From NCBI GenBank assembly GCA_963969395.1, contig OZ017798.1, positions 19,460,173-19,524,172 on the forward strand: 64,000 nt of DNA. The letters run 5' to 3'. Source of the DNA: Pseudoscleropodium purum. Taxonomy: Eukaryota > Streptophyta > Bryopsida > Hypnales > Brachytheciaceae. Each line of letters starts with the position of its first letter. Position 1 is the stretch's first letter. Positions 46,980 through 60,000 of this stretch are shown piece after piece. The notes beneath the pieces are model-generated. The model was not told where the DNA came from. It did no database searches and saw only the letters and a list, made by a program, of their open reading frames with translations. The position numbers were made by a program, and so were the translations under genes.

Positions 46980-48120
46980 GAACACATGATTTCTGGCCAG
47001 AAGCTCCCACAACCCCAAAGACATGAAGGATAGTACAACCCAAAACGCAAGCAATATTCTGCCCTTCCGGGAGAACACACATCCTTCTTCGCGTTGTTGT
47101 TGGAGGTCAGGGCGTTCCCCCCGGATGCCTCTCTCGGATGCCCTGGTTGGGCGTTTCCCTCTTCGTTTTCTCTCAGGGCTTCCACCCGCTCCTCTCGGTC
47201 TTTTTCTTAGACGAGGGACAGGGTGTGTACAACCTATACAACCCATCCCCATGACATTCTTGAGAATTAAGCTGCCTTATCTCACCCTTGCAAAACAAAA
47301 AAAGGAGTCTAGATTCAAGTTTGCGCAACAACTTGAGCTCAAGAATGAAAAGCTTTCAGTCAATATCTGCAAACTCTTTACTCGACTGACCAATGCATTC
47401 TACAATGGTTGGCAGACTTTTAATACAACAAACAATCCAGAAAACTTGGGAACTATGAAAAAATCGGAAATCGGAACAATGAAGAAGATGCAGCCTCCTC
47501 ACTGCTCTGTCCCCCCCATGATCTGATCCATCCACACTGATTGCCAGCAGCAATGTGAGTAATGCACACACTTCGATGAGAGGATAACCTGAAGCCCTCA
47601 AGGTATCAATGACATCTTGATATTTGAAAAATTTACAAATCCACGAAAGTCAAGCCCCAAATCATTCAATTGCCAAATGTCCATCGGAAAGACGATATAT
47701 GCAATGATGGACACCCTGCTGTTTTATTTTAAACGAAACATGAAAATGTCAACCACAATCTTGTAAAACAATACCGGCAGTTTGGGTGCTAATTTAGCAC
47801 TTTCAAACATGTCAGCAACTTCACTTTGAGATAGTTCCCTTGTTATTCCTTATAATAGTCCCGGCCGACAGATGCACATTGCTTACGCAGACTACTGGTA
47901 GATGCAGATACCGAGACCGGTAGAGCAAACCAAACACCGATGTTGGAAACAGGCACATGATATTCTATCTACTAAGGCAGACATTCTGGAACAGACTCTT
48001 GAACCTGGAGAAATTTCTGTACACTATACTGGCACAGTGAGAGATTCATATAAACGTGCACCTTCCCTTTCGCAATTCATCAATTTCCCAGAAAACGATG
48101 AGTATCTGTACAAAAGCATC
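46980..48120. other. GC-rich island and 3' flank of the DeSI-like gene
   Basis: The island 46980-47260 is GC-rich between AT-rich flanks; both strands stay open for 160 codons there, but neither frame resembles a known protein, and the abrupt edges suggest an inserted element such as a solo LTR, without proof. A minus-strand frame at 47601-47356 begins MRASGYPLIEVCALLTLLLA, which looks like a signal peptide but has no other support. From about 47700 the sequence may be the 3' UTR of the gene at 48121. Confidence 0.35.
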
Positions 48121-50048
48121 TCACGGTACTGGTGGTGGTGGTGGTTGTTCCACATCGTCGTCATCATCAGAAGTCGATACGATACTTCCATCTCTACTGC
48201 CACTGTCCACGGATGATGACGGCGAACTAGTTAAGGAAAGTTGTAGTGGAAATCGCAATAAAGGCGGACAGGTGCTTGAATTACCAGGTGAATCTGGCGT
48301 CGTGGTGTCCAAGCGGGGAGCTGCTGAGGACGATGCAGGCGATCCAAACATGAACTGCATAGCACGGCTGCTCGCTGATAACACCTCATCTTTGGCTTGT
48401 CTTAACTGTCGTAAGGAAAACCCTCGTGTCAGAAAATTAAAAAATTACCAAATACAAGAGAAAGAAACACAAAGGTGAACTGTGTCATTTACTCGTTTTC
48501 ATTAGATGGACACACATTTTATCCTCTCAAACCAAATTTCAAGCTCAAATCGCTTTGAAGTAGGCTATGATCATCTCTGGAATTCTCAATTCAGAAAGAT
48601 TCAGAAATGATGAAAAAAATTTCGCAACCAGGCTCCATAGCAGTTTTAAGTAGGTCATATGAAGGCTTTTGTTTTGCCCAATTTTTTCTTCTTTTACAAA
48701 GACAAGAAATCTTCTTCATTGATTCTAGTGGTATAAAATTTGTCTCCATCAGAATTATATTTTTCACAATACAATCAATTGAACTGGTCGTTTTCAAACT
48801 ATGCATCCCTGGTCTGTACGGATTAAGCAACTATTTGACAAAACAAGAGAAATAAGAATGCCAAATGAATTTCACCTCGGTATACAGAAGAAGCAGACCT
48901 TCTGATGCATAGACATCATGAGGGAGGAGGCTTAGATGAACCCAAATCTTCAAGCATAATAAACAACTTAAAACTTATGATGTGCAGGAGTGACACCCAG
49001 TAAAAAGATTGAGATACTTTACCCGCTCCAAAGTACTGTCAACTGCTATGAACGCAGCATCACCAGCATTCGCAAATCTGTTCACCCATACTGTCAACAC
49101 ACGTCCAAGCAAATCAGCGCTAAATAAGGCAACGCTAAAGTTTATCCATAAAAAAACTGGTTCCTGCACTTCAAAATGAAAGACAATTGACAAATCTCCC
49201 TTGTTCACCCAACATGCTCACCGAACATGCTAGGAGAATGTAACAGAGTTAACGCCTAAAGGAGCCAGAAGCCCAAGTTGCCATTCACGTTTGTTTAGCA
49301 GTCATATCAGGACTCTTCTTTGTCCAATTTTATTTTTTCTTGACCAAGACATGCAACGTTTCCATTGATTCTGGTGATAGGATATTTGGCCCCATCTAAA
49401 TGGTAATTATTCACGATACGATCATCTTCAAACCATAAATCCTTAGAGAGTTGAAAACAAAGCAACACTTACTTGGTACTCTCTCCACGCCAAGCCTGTC
49501 ACAAAAAGCATCGCAGAAATGGTTGCAATTCCGGGACAGAAGGTCGTAGGAATCTCCCGGCCACTCTTGACTCAGGTCTTCCACAACGGCTTCCACCTGC
49601 AAGCGCGTCAATTCGGTCCTACCCAGAGATATACTTTCTCGGTACGTGTACATGGGGTTCCGTTTCGGTTGACAGCGGAAGACACCTGTACCATCTTCGC
49701 AATAGCCAAATGACCATTCCCAGCTATATACCTGTCCAAAAACACCCTAAAGATTGAAAAAACAATCAACTCTGCAAGGACCAGCAATCCTTCAGAAATC
49801 TGTGCAAAAAATAAATATTTCTTCCATAAATCCATGCACCAGTTGCAATTAAAGAAACGGAAAAGCATCGAATTCAATCTGAAATCGTCCAATTGGTGAG
49901 CAAATTCACTCACCTCCACAGCACCATGAAAGATGCCTCCAATTCCAATCCCGCCGCGCATGAATCGATTCAATCCCAGGATGGCAGAGTTTGCACGCAC
50001 ACTCCCACTATTGGTCACATCATACACGTGCAGCGTCACCTCCGCCAT
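48121..50048 (-). CDS. DeSI/PPPDE-type isopeptidase-like protein, four exons
   Basis: Exons in transcript order 49914-50048, 49473-49731, 49023-49090 and 48121-48405 join in phase to 248 residues. It is a PPPDE-superfamily (deSUMOylating/deubiquitinating isopeptidase-like) papain-fold cysteine peptidase of the plant deSI-like type. The circularly permuted dyad is visible: H41 in GGIFHGAVE and C114 in SRNCNHFCDAF. Other family blocks are MAEVTLHVYDVTNSG, WSFGYCEDGTGVF, NPMYTYRE, EWPGDSYDLL and WVNRFANAGD. Residues 155-248 form a variable tail: a short helix (LRQAKDEVLSASSRAMQF), then a Ser/Pro/Asp-rich stretch ending in DDDDDVEQPPPPPVP encoded by GAT- and GTG-like runs, probably disordered. 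An upstream in-frame ATG (50069) adds seven residues and is less likely. The true substrate (SUMO or ubiquitin) is not predictable. Confidence 0.92.
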
Positions 50049-50640
50049 AGCTCCAAACCCTAAGATCACCTAATTCACTTATAACCGCATGAATCCACAG
50101 CGAATTTTCACTATAATCTCTAGAAATGCGCTAGTACCGTCGGCAAGCTGCTCAAATTCAGGCGACACGATTCTTGACACACGACCCTCATGACCGTTTT
50201 CCCAAACCCTAAAGACCATCACGATCTCCTCCTCTCCCCTCTTCGCACGATTCTCAAATCCAGAGCTTCCGAAGAGCAAACTCTGACTCGCACTACAATT
50301 TTTGAGAAATTCGGAACCTTGTGACCTTCTGATGAATTGCAATTCGAAGAAGCTCTTTTTTCTAAGCATCCAACTCTGCTACTGTAGAGCTTTTTCTTCA
50401 CACCGAAAAGCAATCAATCACCCCCACGATGACAAATCCCAGCCATGACAGGAGCCTTGAATCTGCTACAGTTTACATCGACAATCCGATCTCTGAAAAT
50501 GGAAGATGGGAAGTCAGCTGAAGCTGACCATGGAAGGTGAAGCCCTAAGTAAGGGCAACTCCACCCGACGGAGGAAACTGTATCACTATCCATAGAATAG
50601 TTTAGCGTTCGCGTAGACATCCCATTCACCACGCACTAAC
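50049..50640 (-). promoter_or_regulatory. Promoter and leader region of the DeSI-like gene
   Basis: GC-moderate sequence upstream of the start codon; minus-strand open frames at 50079-50369 and 50414-50632 have no recognised product and are likely leader sequence. Composition drops to AT-rich beyond 50640. Confidence 0.4.
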
Positions 50641-50910
50641 CCTTCACCATGCTCTCACTGATTTGTTGCAAGAATTTGCAATTGAAAAAAAGAAAAACTT
50701 CCACTTTTGAAGTATCCTAACAAGATATTGTAATAGCATAGTTAAAGTTAAAATAATCTCTTAAAATTCTATAACCATATTTCATTTGATTTTTTTCTTT
50801 ATAAGTATTAACTTGTGAATGTCACATTTCTTTTCACTTTTGACGTGTTTGTTGAATTGTTAGCATCTACCTACAATAAAATATCATGCCCATTTGATGG
50901 TACTATGAGG

Positions 50911-51185
50911 AATAAAGTTATGGACTGTGCCATAGATGGATCTATAGATGGATCCACGTGAACATCTATTTTCTAACATAATTGATGAAAATCAACCACC
51001 TACAAGGACAAAAATCTTGTTTTGTGCCATGTGACTTTCGGTAGTATCGTGTAGAATAATGTTATGGAAGGTGCCATAGATGGATATACCTAAACATCTA
51101 TTTTCTAACATTATTAATGAAAATCAACCACCTAAAAGGAAAGATATCTTATTTTGTGCCATGTGACTATCTATAGCCATTATAT
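50911..51185. repeat. Tandem duplication, two ~140-bp units
   Basis: Unit 1 starts aataaagttatgga (50911), unit 2 starts aataatgttatgga (51055). Both contain gccatagatgga, acatctattttctaacat, gaaaatcaaccacct and tttgtgccatgtgact. A 13-bp local repeat of atagatggatc lies only in unit 1. Confidence 0.8.
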
Positions 51186-53264
51186 ATATATAATATGTAT
51201 CAATCAAGTATATTTGAAAATTTGAAATGTACACCATTGATACATAGTGATGTAAATAGTTTCTACATTGTAGTACAAATAGGACATCCTACCTATTACA
51301 CTTGATTTCATGTAAATTGCACAATACATGTATATTTATAAAATCATTGTCATATTTTTGAAAAATCAATTGGACACCATTTACATGCCAAATTCTAGAT
51401 ATGTGTCAAATACATATTAGAATGCACTTAAAAGTATGTATGTTCTACAGAGAATATTGGTGTCAATCCCTTCAAAGGTTTGATATGTGTCCAATTTAGA
51501 TGACAAGTGCATGGGGCCCCTCTAAACACTCTCATCACAATGATTTCTAGTGTGTTAAGCAATAGACTTTGAAATCACTGTATTGATCTAAAGTATAGTG
51601 AGCCTTATCCTATATTCTACTTGGTGATTGATCAATTGACTATTTAGAAGGGTGAATTTGGTAAGTAAGATTAAAAGAAAAGAATTTTTAGGGTTCTTCG
51701 AAAATAAATATAAACTTTTAGTACATCAAATTTGGCAAGTGCAAGTGTAGATTCTCTAAGGCAATGCAATTAAAGAAGATAAAGTACATAGCAAGTCAAT
51801 GATGGTAAAGAATACCAAATAGAGAAAAAAAATATTAGATTTAAAAGAAATATTATTGTGACAATGCTATTAACTAAATTTACAATGTTGAATTGAATAA
51901 TAATAGTTCTTAGATTTCAAAACAAATTGACTTAAATACTCGTGGAACCTATTTTTTGCATTTGGCAATTGACCACCCTACATGGCCTAAACTAATTACC
52001 CAACCAAAAAAGTGAAGCAAGTTCCTATTAATTGCCTCCTCTTAAAATAATTCTATGAAAAAAAAATTTAAGAGCCCACATTTGCCATATCCAAATACGA
52101 TTACAATATTGTCTATTATCCAAATCCAAATTCAAATAAGCATCTCTCTATATATAAACTATATATGAATATGGATACAATATTTACGAACATGTACGAC
52201 TGCAAATATAGGTACATATACATTTTATTTTTCATTTGTTGTTCTATGGCAAATGATATATGGGGGGTAATTGAAGCAATTTTATTTTCATTTTGGAGGG
52301 TTGTCTCAAAAGAGCCATCCATATCACATCTTTTATTACTAAGCAACAACATGACTTTGAAGGTCAATTTTCACACCTCAAACACTATAAAATATGTAAC
52401 AAAATATGAAATCCAACCTCCAAAATTATAGGGGATCATGACGAAAACAAGAAATTCATCTTCAAATATTTTAAATTGATGAACCCTTATAGTCATGGGG
52501 GCTTTTTTTCAACAAAAAAAACTCAAAATTGCCATTTTTTTTTAGAGAATAAGAAAGTTTTAAAATCATCCTTTCTACATACCTAACCATAAAATCTTTC
52601 ACTAGACTAGTACAAGTATGTGTGGAAGAAATTTTAGAAACTTTAACATTTTAGATTATAAGATATTTATGTTTAAAGTGAAGAAACTAGTCTTATTGCT
52701 CCTTGAGTGCGACTAGATTATAAGACTTTGACTTAGAATGACTTCAAAGAAATTGTAGAAAGGATGAATGCACCTCCTCATCATTCATCTAGGAATCTTA
52801 AGTATTTTTTGGTTGACTTCTTTGGTGATTGGCCCAAACCTTCTAGGATTAAGATTAATCCTAAAGACTTAGAGTATATATTGGATGGAAATTGTCAGAA
52901 ACTACAACAATTTAGAAAAATAAGAAAAAAATGAAAAAAAGATTTACTTGTACAAAAATATACTAGACTGAGAACACGTAGGATTTTTTATTTTAAAACT
53001 TTGATAGGTAAATTCAAAGATTAAATCATTTGAAGTTGGCAAGAACTTTTATATGACACAACCTAATTAAGTCAACAAACTTTAATTTATCTTGTAGTGA
53101 GATTTTTGCTTGGATTTTGTAATACACACATGTTTTTTTTAGCAATTGCATTCAATATCATGTTATATACTTGCACACATTTCTTGAAGTTATCTACCCT
53201 ATTTCTAAAACTTTGGGCAACATGTACGACTCTTGATCTAAGTATTCAACCAAAATAAAAACTA
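51186..53264. other. AT-rich stretch, nothing recognised
   Basis: No supported exon. The words atccaaatacgattacaat and gaatatggatacaatat near 52090-52180 recall the hexamer tract of the repeats at 5290 and 17340 without a clear alignment. Confidence 0.35.
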
Positions 53265-53404
53265 CTCCCTCCATTCTAAAATAAATGTATGCATTTTAGA
53301 AACTTCTATTTTTTTCAGTAATTTTTAGTAGGTTGTATGAAGACTTTAGGGACCTTGATTTTTATTTAGGTTGCAATGAATGCATACAATGTTCTTCATT
53401 GCTA
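53265..53404. mobile_element. Stowaway-like MITE (Tc1/mariner type), eroded right end
   Basis: The left end is TA then CTCCCTCCATTCTAAAATAA, the well-known consensus of plant Stowaway elements. atgtatgcatt (53284) and aatgcatacaa (53379) form the inner inverted pair. The outer right end is degenerate. Confidence 0.55.
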
Positions 53405-53417
53405 GTGGTGATTTTAA

Positions 53418-54338
53418 CCCCTAAAGGACCAAGGTGCGTTTTTGGCAACATAACTTTTTTAGGCAAGTGCACATGAGTAGAGATTTCTATATTTTTGGCC
53501 CAAATTTTAATGGAAGGTGTGGACAAGGAATATCTTTCATGTTCACTAAATTTTAGGACATTTGGAATTACGAGTAAAAAATTATGGCCTAATATGTAGT
53601 TTGTTTTTCAACTTGGGCAGTTCGGGCAGATCTGAAAAAATCACTTTTCTCAAAAATAAAATTTTGAAATTAATTTTTTGATTTATATAGACATAGAAAG
53701 CTTTGAATCATTCCATTTTGATCAATGAGTCTAAAGTTATGAGGTGTTTTAGTTTGCAGGCAATCTTGGATTCTATATTCCTACATAAACTTTGAAGTTC
53801 TTTATTGAACTCAATTTTCAATATTTTTGGAAAAAAATATATATATTAGGTGAAGATTGTTTGTTACAACATTACAACCATTGGGATTGACATTTTTCAA
53901 TTCCATAACTACATTATTAACGATTTAGTATTTTGATTCATTGTCTATTTTTTCTACTTATTATTTTTTCCTATATGTTGTGCATTTCTAAATGATTTGA
54001 AAATTTTCAAGCATGTAGCCAACTTGCCTTGAAGATTGAATCCAAAGAATTGCAACCATTTTGAACATTTTTTTTATACAAATGTGACCTTATGAAGAGC
54101 AATTGCCTGATTTTCTGCAAGGCCATAAAAAAGCTTTTTGTTAATTGAAATGCTAATATCTTGCAATCTACATAGTAGAAGTTTCTGAAATTTTTTCTAC
54201 ATCCTCTCAAATTATCATACTACAAGATCTTACAGTTGAATGTGTTCAAAAATGTTAAATTTTTTTTTTTGATACTTGTCCTAAAAATAGCAATTTTGAA
54301 GTGTTTTTGGTGAAAACATAGTCAAGAAACTTTAGGGG
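53418..54338 (+). mobile_element. piggyBac-like non-autonomous element, 921 bp, TTAA-flanked
   Basis: TTAA (53414-53417), CCCCTAAAGGACCAAGGTGC at the left, CTTTAGGGG at the right, TTAA (54339-54342). The interior aligns over its full length with 4094-5032 and with the two arms of 61663-63118. With its complete ends, this is the best model of the family in the window. Confidence 0.72.
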
Positions 54339-54889
54339 TTAAAGTTTGAATCCTTCCGAGTTATGCATTTTATGATACAATGATTAGTGAATTTGGTGTT
54401 TCATGAAAAATATGATGGTCTATTGTGGACACTTATTTTGGGATGAAAGGAATATTAATTAGACTACATTTCCTCAAAGGTGGTACATCCTACACCTTGT
54501 GTGTCCAAATTTCTAAACTATCCATTCGAATTAGACTTTGGCAAGAACCTAAGCTTTTACTTAAAATTCCAAACAATCAACTTGTTCCAAAAAAAAAATT
54601 CAAGTTTTACTAGCTATTTTCTTTCAATTCTTATATCGAATTGGTTTTCAAGTACTAAATCCATTTATTTTCTTAGTTTTTTAATATTAAAATAGAATTC
54701 TTTTAGATTTTTTCACCATTTTTTGGCCAATGTTTTCAAATTGCAATTGTTTTTTTCCCCAATTCCATCAGCTAACTTTCATCTAGCTGCCCGTTCTTCC
54801 CAAACAAAGCAAACAACCAAATTGTCCTTTAATATGAGTTAACAATCCAACAAAAAATTAAAATTTTTTAAAAATAAGACTGATCACAA

Positions 54890-56060
54890 AAAGCATGTCT
54901 CTCCCCTGCCAGTGGTCCGATTTTGCAAGCGATCCAACTTCGAAACCATGATGGGTTCTGTGGAAGCATCAAACCCGTGAGGAACCGGTGACGTGGCCCC
55001 CCCCTCCTCCCCCCCTCCCTATTTCCCGCCACTTGACGTGTCAAGACTCAACAAGAGAGGGTTTAATAAGTCAAATCTGCTGCCAAACAGATCTTACTTA
55101 ACTCAAGTTCACTCAAGCTCCAGCCAGTTGGGGCAGGGTCTGTGCTGGACCATGTGAGTCTGCCTGCGTCCTGCTGATGACGGAGATCTCTGACTGATGA
55201 GGGATATTATTATTATCACAGATTTGATGCCCCGCCCTGGCTGCCTGCCTGCCTGCCTGTTCCTTTATTGATTCGGTTCAGTTCTGTTGGGGCCAGACTC
55301 TCTGTCTGACCCAGGCGGGGATGGCGTGCAATCACATGTGTCCACCACATTCACTTGCATTTGCCATCTCAAGCCATTTCAGGCCATTTCAGGCCATTTC
55401 AGTCAGGAAAAGTTGCAGGAGGACAGGGGGATTGGCAGGGGCATCAAGGTCACGGACTCTTCGATTTTTCTTAAGCTTAAAACTGGTGAATGGGACTGAC
55501 GGAGCAAATAAGTTAAGCTTACCTTAAACTCAGAGCTCGAAGCTCCAGAGCTCCAATTCTTTGACACGAATATACCTCCTGCCACGAACCGGTGAGATAT
55601 ACCCTACAGTAAGCTTAGTGAGGATAGCTCCAATTCTTCGCGGAAGGAGAGAGTTCATTGCAACAAATCAGTAATACATACCATAACGAACCTCACGAGG
55701 AGTAATAACTTATGACTCCTTGACGAACTCTGGGAAGAGTCGGTTGTTAGTAGTACTTGTAATGATGCGGTCGTTAGTACATGAATTCGAATAGAAAAAG
55801 CTCATTTGACTTCGCAAGGGCTTACAGAGAGTGGAGGGAACTTGCCTTGAAGTTGAGGATGTGTATTCCTACTACATGATTCGTTTGAAGTACCTCGATA
55901 TCGGTAACGGATCAAAGGGAGGAGGCTGAGGAACCATCGTTGTGATTCCTCATGTACAAACATATGCGTTGCATTTATTTAATGCACTCTACACCTAAAA
56001 CAACTTTAACTCAGCCCGGAGAACCAAATAAATTTACCATGATTTCGTGGCAAACATGAA
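54890..56060. other. GC-rich patch with simple repeats, no gene recognised
   Basis: Composition resembles a promoter or CpG-type island. Visible items: CTTGACgtGTCAAG (55032-55045), which overlaps an ACGTG core of G-box/ABRE type; a CTGC/CCTG tetranucleotide run near 55240-55260; three 10-bp units of ggccatttca near 55372-55402; and repeated gctccaattct near 55550 and 55628. No exon is supported. The patch may belong to an unannotated non-coding transcript. Confidence 0.4.
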
Positions 56061-57086
56061 TCACGGGGGGAGGGGGGGGCAGCAGAAAAGGTATTTCAAT
56101 GTGCGCCAACCAGATAACTTACAGAAATGCCCACATCACTACAACTCAACTATGTATAGCGAAACTGTATAGCATTTCATGGGAAATTTTTATTAAAGCC
56201 AAAAAGCAACAGCATGACATTATGAGAAGGCTATTGCAGTAACTACACGGGATGCGCACGTCTGGTTGACCACGCACCTTAGTGGCGATCAATTGGAAGC
56301 AGCCCCATTATTTTTTGTTGATAGCGTCAACTTCTGACAAGCTTTGGGCATAAGTCTCCTAAGAGTAGACTACCCAATTTTAGCCTGTTATTCAGAAAAC
56401 TAGCCAACATGTGAGTCACTGCCAAGTGTGAGACTCGCTCACTACACACTACTGTACTACCATAAGCAAAAAAATTCTAGCAAACTACTGAGCTGCCTTC
56501 ACACCTCCTGCCCTTGCAAATCTGGTTCGAGCATGGAAAATTTTACCAGATGCAAGAGAGCAGGAATTAACCTGCAATTCTACGAGCGAGCCACCGCTCG
56601 GTCCCCTTGCAAGGTAACAAAAAAACCCAAAAAACTCGCACTAGTATTTCTGACAAACTATTCCCTGACATTTTACAAATGGCCTTGATTTTCTGCCACA
56701 TTCAATAATTACAGCATGTGCTAACTTTCGCTTCATGTTTCCACTTCGCAACTTCATTTGCAACGCGCCTCGCTCTCATCTAACTCGACTTCAATGCTTA
56801 AACACTCATTCACTACCAATATACAGTAGGCACTCTGCCTTCGCACTCAGTGAAAAGGTTTTTCTAAACCTTGTTCTACATCATACTGAAAGCGTAGAAC
56901 TACCAGAGCGGAGTATAGGTAATTCAGAATGTGCCAATTCCCTCTTCCAAACAACAAGCGCACCCGCTTGGAAGGTTCGATAGATACTAGTACTATAATG
57001 TAACAGCAGTGAAACTGGTGAAAGATGTTGAACAGAGCACACGTTCAACCAACTCGTCGTAACAGCAAAATCCTGCAGGTGCCAAT
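56061..57086 (-). other. 3' flank of the CCT-motif gene
   Basis: GC-moderate DNA downstream of the stop codon at 57087. Open frames here have no family resemblance. It likely includes the 3' UTR. Confidence 0.35.
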
Positions 57087-60000
57087 TTACATACTATTGA
57101 CTGTGCGCTGCTCAACTTTGATGGAAGTCAGCATATCAGAATACTCTCCTGAAGAGTTGTCGAAATGATATCCATTGGCTTCTCTTCCATTGGCATGCGC
57201 ATCACCCTGCCCCCAAACCAACTAATTTAGCATCCAGGCCGAGAATTTGCATCTCTTCAAGCTAATTCGTAGTTTTACACTTGAGAAAAAACAAAAAACA
57301 AAAAACAAATTTGAAACCGAACTAACTTACAAACAATTAGAATGAGGCAAACATAGTTTAGGCTGATGGTCTACTCAAATTCGAATTCATGACTAACTAA
57401 TATGTCAAATTGAACGAAAAAGAGGACACAAACATATACCTCCTCGTCGTCGTCATCTTCGCGCTTACTTCGTCCAAGAACAGCGATCGGTATATCATCA
57501 TCCATGTTCTTTGCGAACCGCCCTCGCACTCGGGGGCGGCTATCTGCCAAAGTTTTGCGACAGGCGTACTGAAAGAAAGTTGCAAAAAATCCATAAGAGT
57601 TTAGTGTCAAACATTCACCAAGTCAACTATTCTCAGTTAGCTGAGATATTCACTGTTTGTCTTCCTTGCTTTCAATCTAGACTTGCTTTCTAAAACATAC
57701 CAAATTACACCGACCAACCTTCGGTCATAAAACACGGGAGCGACTGCAGCAACTAATGTGTAAAAAGACCCCAAAGAAGACACCTTTATTTTCTTGTTGA
57801 AATTGCGCTGGGTGCGCTTCTGCTGATACCTATGTATCCTTATTTTGCGCTCCTCCATGCTATATTTCCCAACTCTATAATTCCCCTCATCGAAACTGGG
57901 AGACGCGCCTCCGCTCAGGCTACCCTGCATTCCGTTCAAGGTCTGCATAACACCAACCAAAAGTCAAATGAAGCTATAGTTTCTGTTCACAAACGAGGCT
58001 ATAATTTGATCGTAATTCAAACCACAACCAAAGCAGTCAATGTTTCGACCACTCAGAATCCAAGGCAGTGCACCACCAACCGGTTCTCAACATGTAGGCA
58101 AATCCAACCTAAAATTCTGCTATATCTAAGGTAGAGAATCCTATACACTGACTCCGATACACTTACTTGGCCTTCAGTTCGTAAAAATTGGGTGCAAGCA
58201 TGACTCGGGCTAAACGTCTACGGTCACTGGTCTTTCAACGAAAATGGCATTGTCTACTTTCCCTCGATCTACAACCCTCCAATTCGAATGATTGCAAAAG
58301 AAATCATCATCCATTGAGTGAAAAAAAAAACTTGATCTCAGAAGAGTTTGGCTCAAGTACTACCCAGTTTGGTTCAAAGTAATCTGTCCAGTGAGCTCTT
58401 TCGCACGATCTCCCAATGAAAGCACACTCTAAGGTATTGGTTGAAATGCTAATAGCGTCAAGCTTCCTGAAGGCTTTTTACCTGAATGTCACCAGCACTG
58501 TAGACACGACGCATTATGGGGCGCATGCCCATGCTTTGAAACTCAGCCAGGTTGGGCTGAAGGCGTGCTACTGGACTTGTCATTCCACTGGAACGGTCGA
58601 TCTGTGATGGTCGGGCATTCATCCCGTTTTCAGAAGAGGGCGGTGGGGCGCCCATGAGTCGGAGCTGGCCTAATGCATGACTGCTAAAGCTTCGCTGCAT
58701 GCTCGGTCGAGTCATTTGAGGCAAAGGCTGCAACCCATCCCCATCTCCATCCACCTGCAGGGCACTCATCAAAAGTCTTTTCTACTTTGGAAGTAGGTCT
58801 GCATGAAAAGTGACACTTTAAACTCACTTTAATTTAAAAGGGGATAGTATGACTTCATTTTAAATATGTCCTTGATACTATTGAAAATCCATAACGAGAA
58901 TAAGGTATAAATGTCCTGCAAAACCGACTCATGGACCACCACTACAAATGTGCACAATGATGAGACCAAGTGCTCCTCAGGGGACATCACCCCCCGAAAC
59001 AAAAATTCTCTCTTGAGCAGAACTACACCCAAAAATATTAAAGTCAAATCGAATATAGAAGCAAAGAACAGGCTTGCAATTGTCACAACGTCAGGAAGTC
59101 AAACTCGAAGCAAACACACGCGAAAACGTAACACACGTGAAGTTATCTTCCAAATACGTTCCTTTGCAGGATCCGCCAAGGTGAAGGTCAGGTTGCAAAA
59201 GCTAGTTAAAAGTGCAAACATGTTCATCACTCCATTATTTTAAGCAAGGCACATTTTAAGCCCGGCAAAAAATGCTGTGATTCAAAGCACCAACAAATTG
59301 GTACAACTTGAGGAAGTTTAACGAGACGAGAACACTATACCTGATCTATGAAGTTGGCAGTTGCGTCCACCCCACGCTCCGGCTGCATTCCCACACTGTA
59401 ATACTGCTTCTGCTCCTGCGCCAGTTTCATCCCATTTTCCACAAGCCTTTCAACTTGCTCCTTCCCATCAGAAGAGTTCGGCGACAACACAGGCGAAGAA
59501 CCATTGCTATGGGAAATAATCCCATTGCCGTTGTCCGCCATCAGGAGCTCCTGGCTTCCAAATCGCGTCATTCCATTCGCTGCCTGCGATTTCACCACTA
59601 CAGGCGATGTTGGGGACGACACAAACACAGGCTTCGTGGCTCCAGCGCTCACAGCCATTGCCCGTGAGAACGACGGTTGTTGCATCCCGTAAGATGGTGT
59701 CATCTGACCAAGAGTTAACCCGTTGAGCTTCTCCGAGGAGGGGGACAGTAAAGGACTAGTGGAGACAGAGCCCATCCCATTGCTTTGCAAGTAAAGCCCG
59801 GAGATGCCATAGGCCATGCCCAGACCCTCCAGGTCCAAGGTCGGCTTGTTGAAAATGTAGTTAACTTCATTGGAATATGGTGTTGCTGCTGCCACTACTC
59901 CACCGTTAGTTGATGCTATAGGTTCCTGCTGAATACTGGAATTGGGTTCACACTTCGCCTCCACCTCGTCTACAAAAGACTCCCCATTCAGGCCTGTCGC

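Noticed and set aside
56515..56540. ggttcgagc considered as a tRNA B box
   Set aside because: No A box, acceptor stem or cloverleaf around it.
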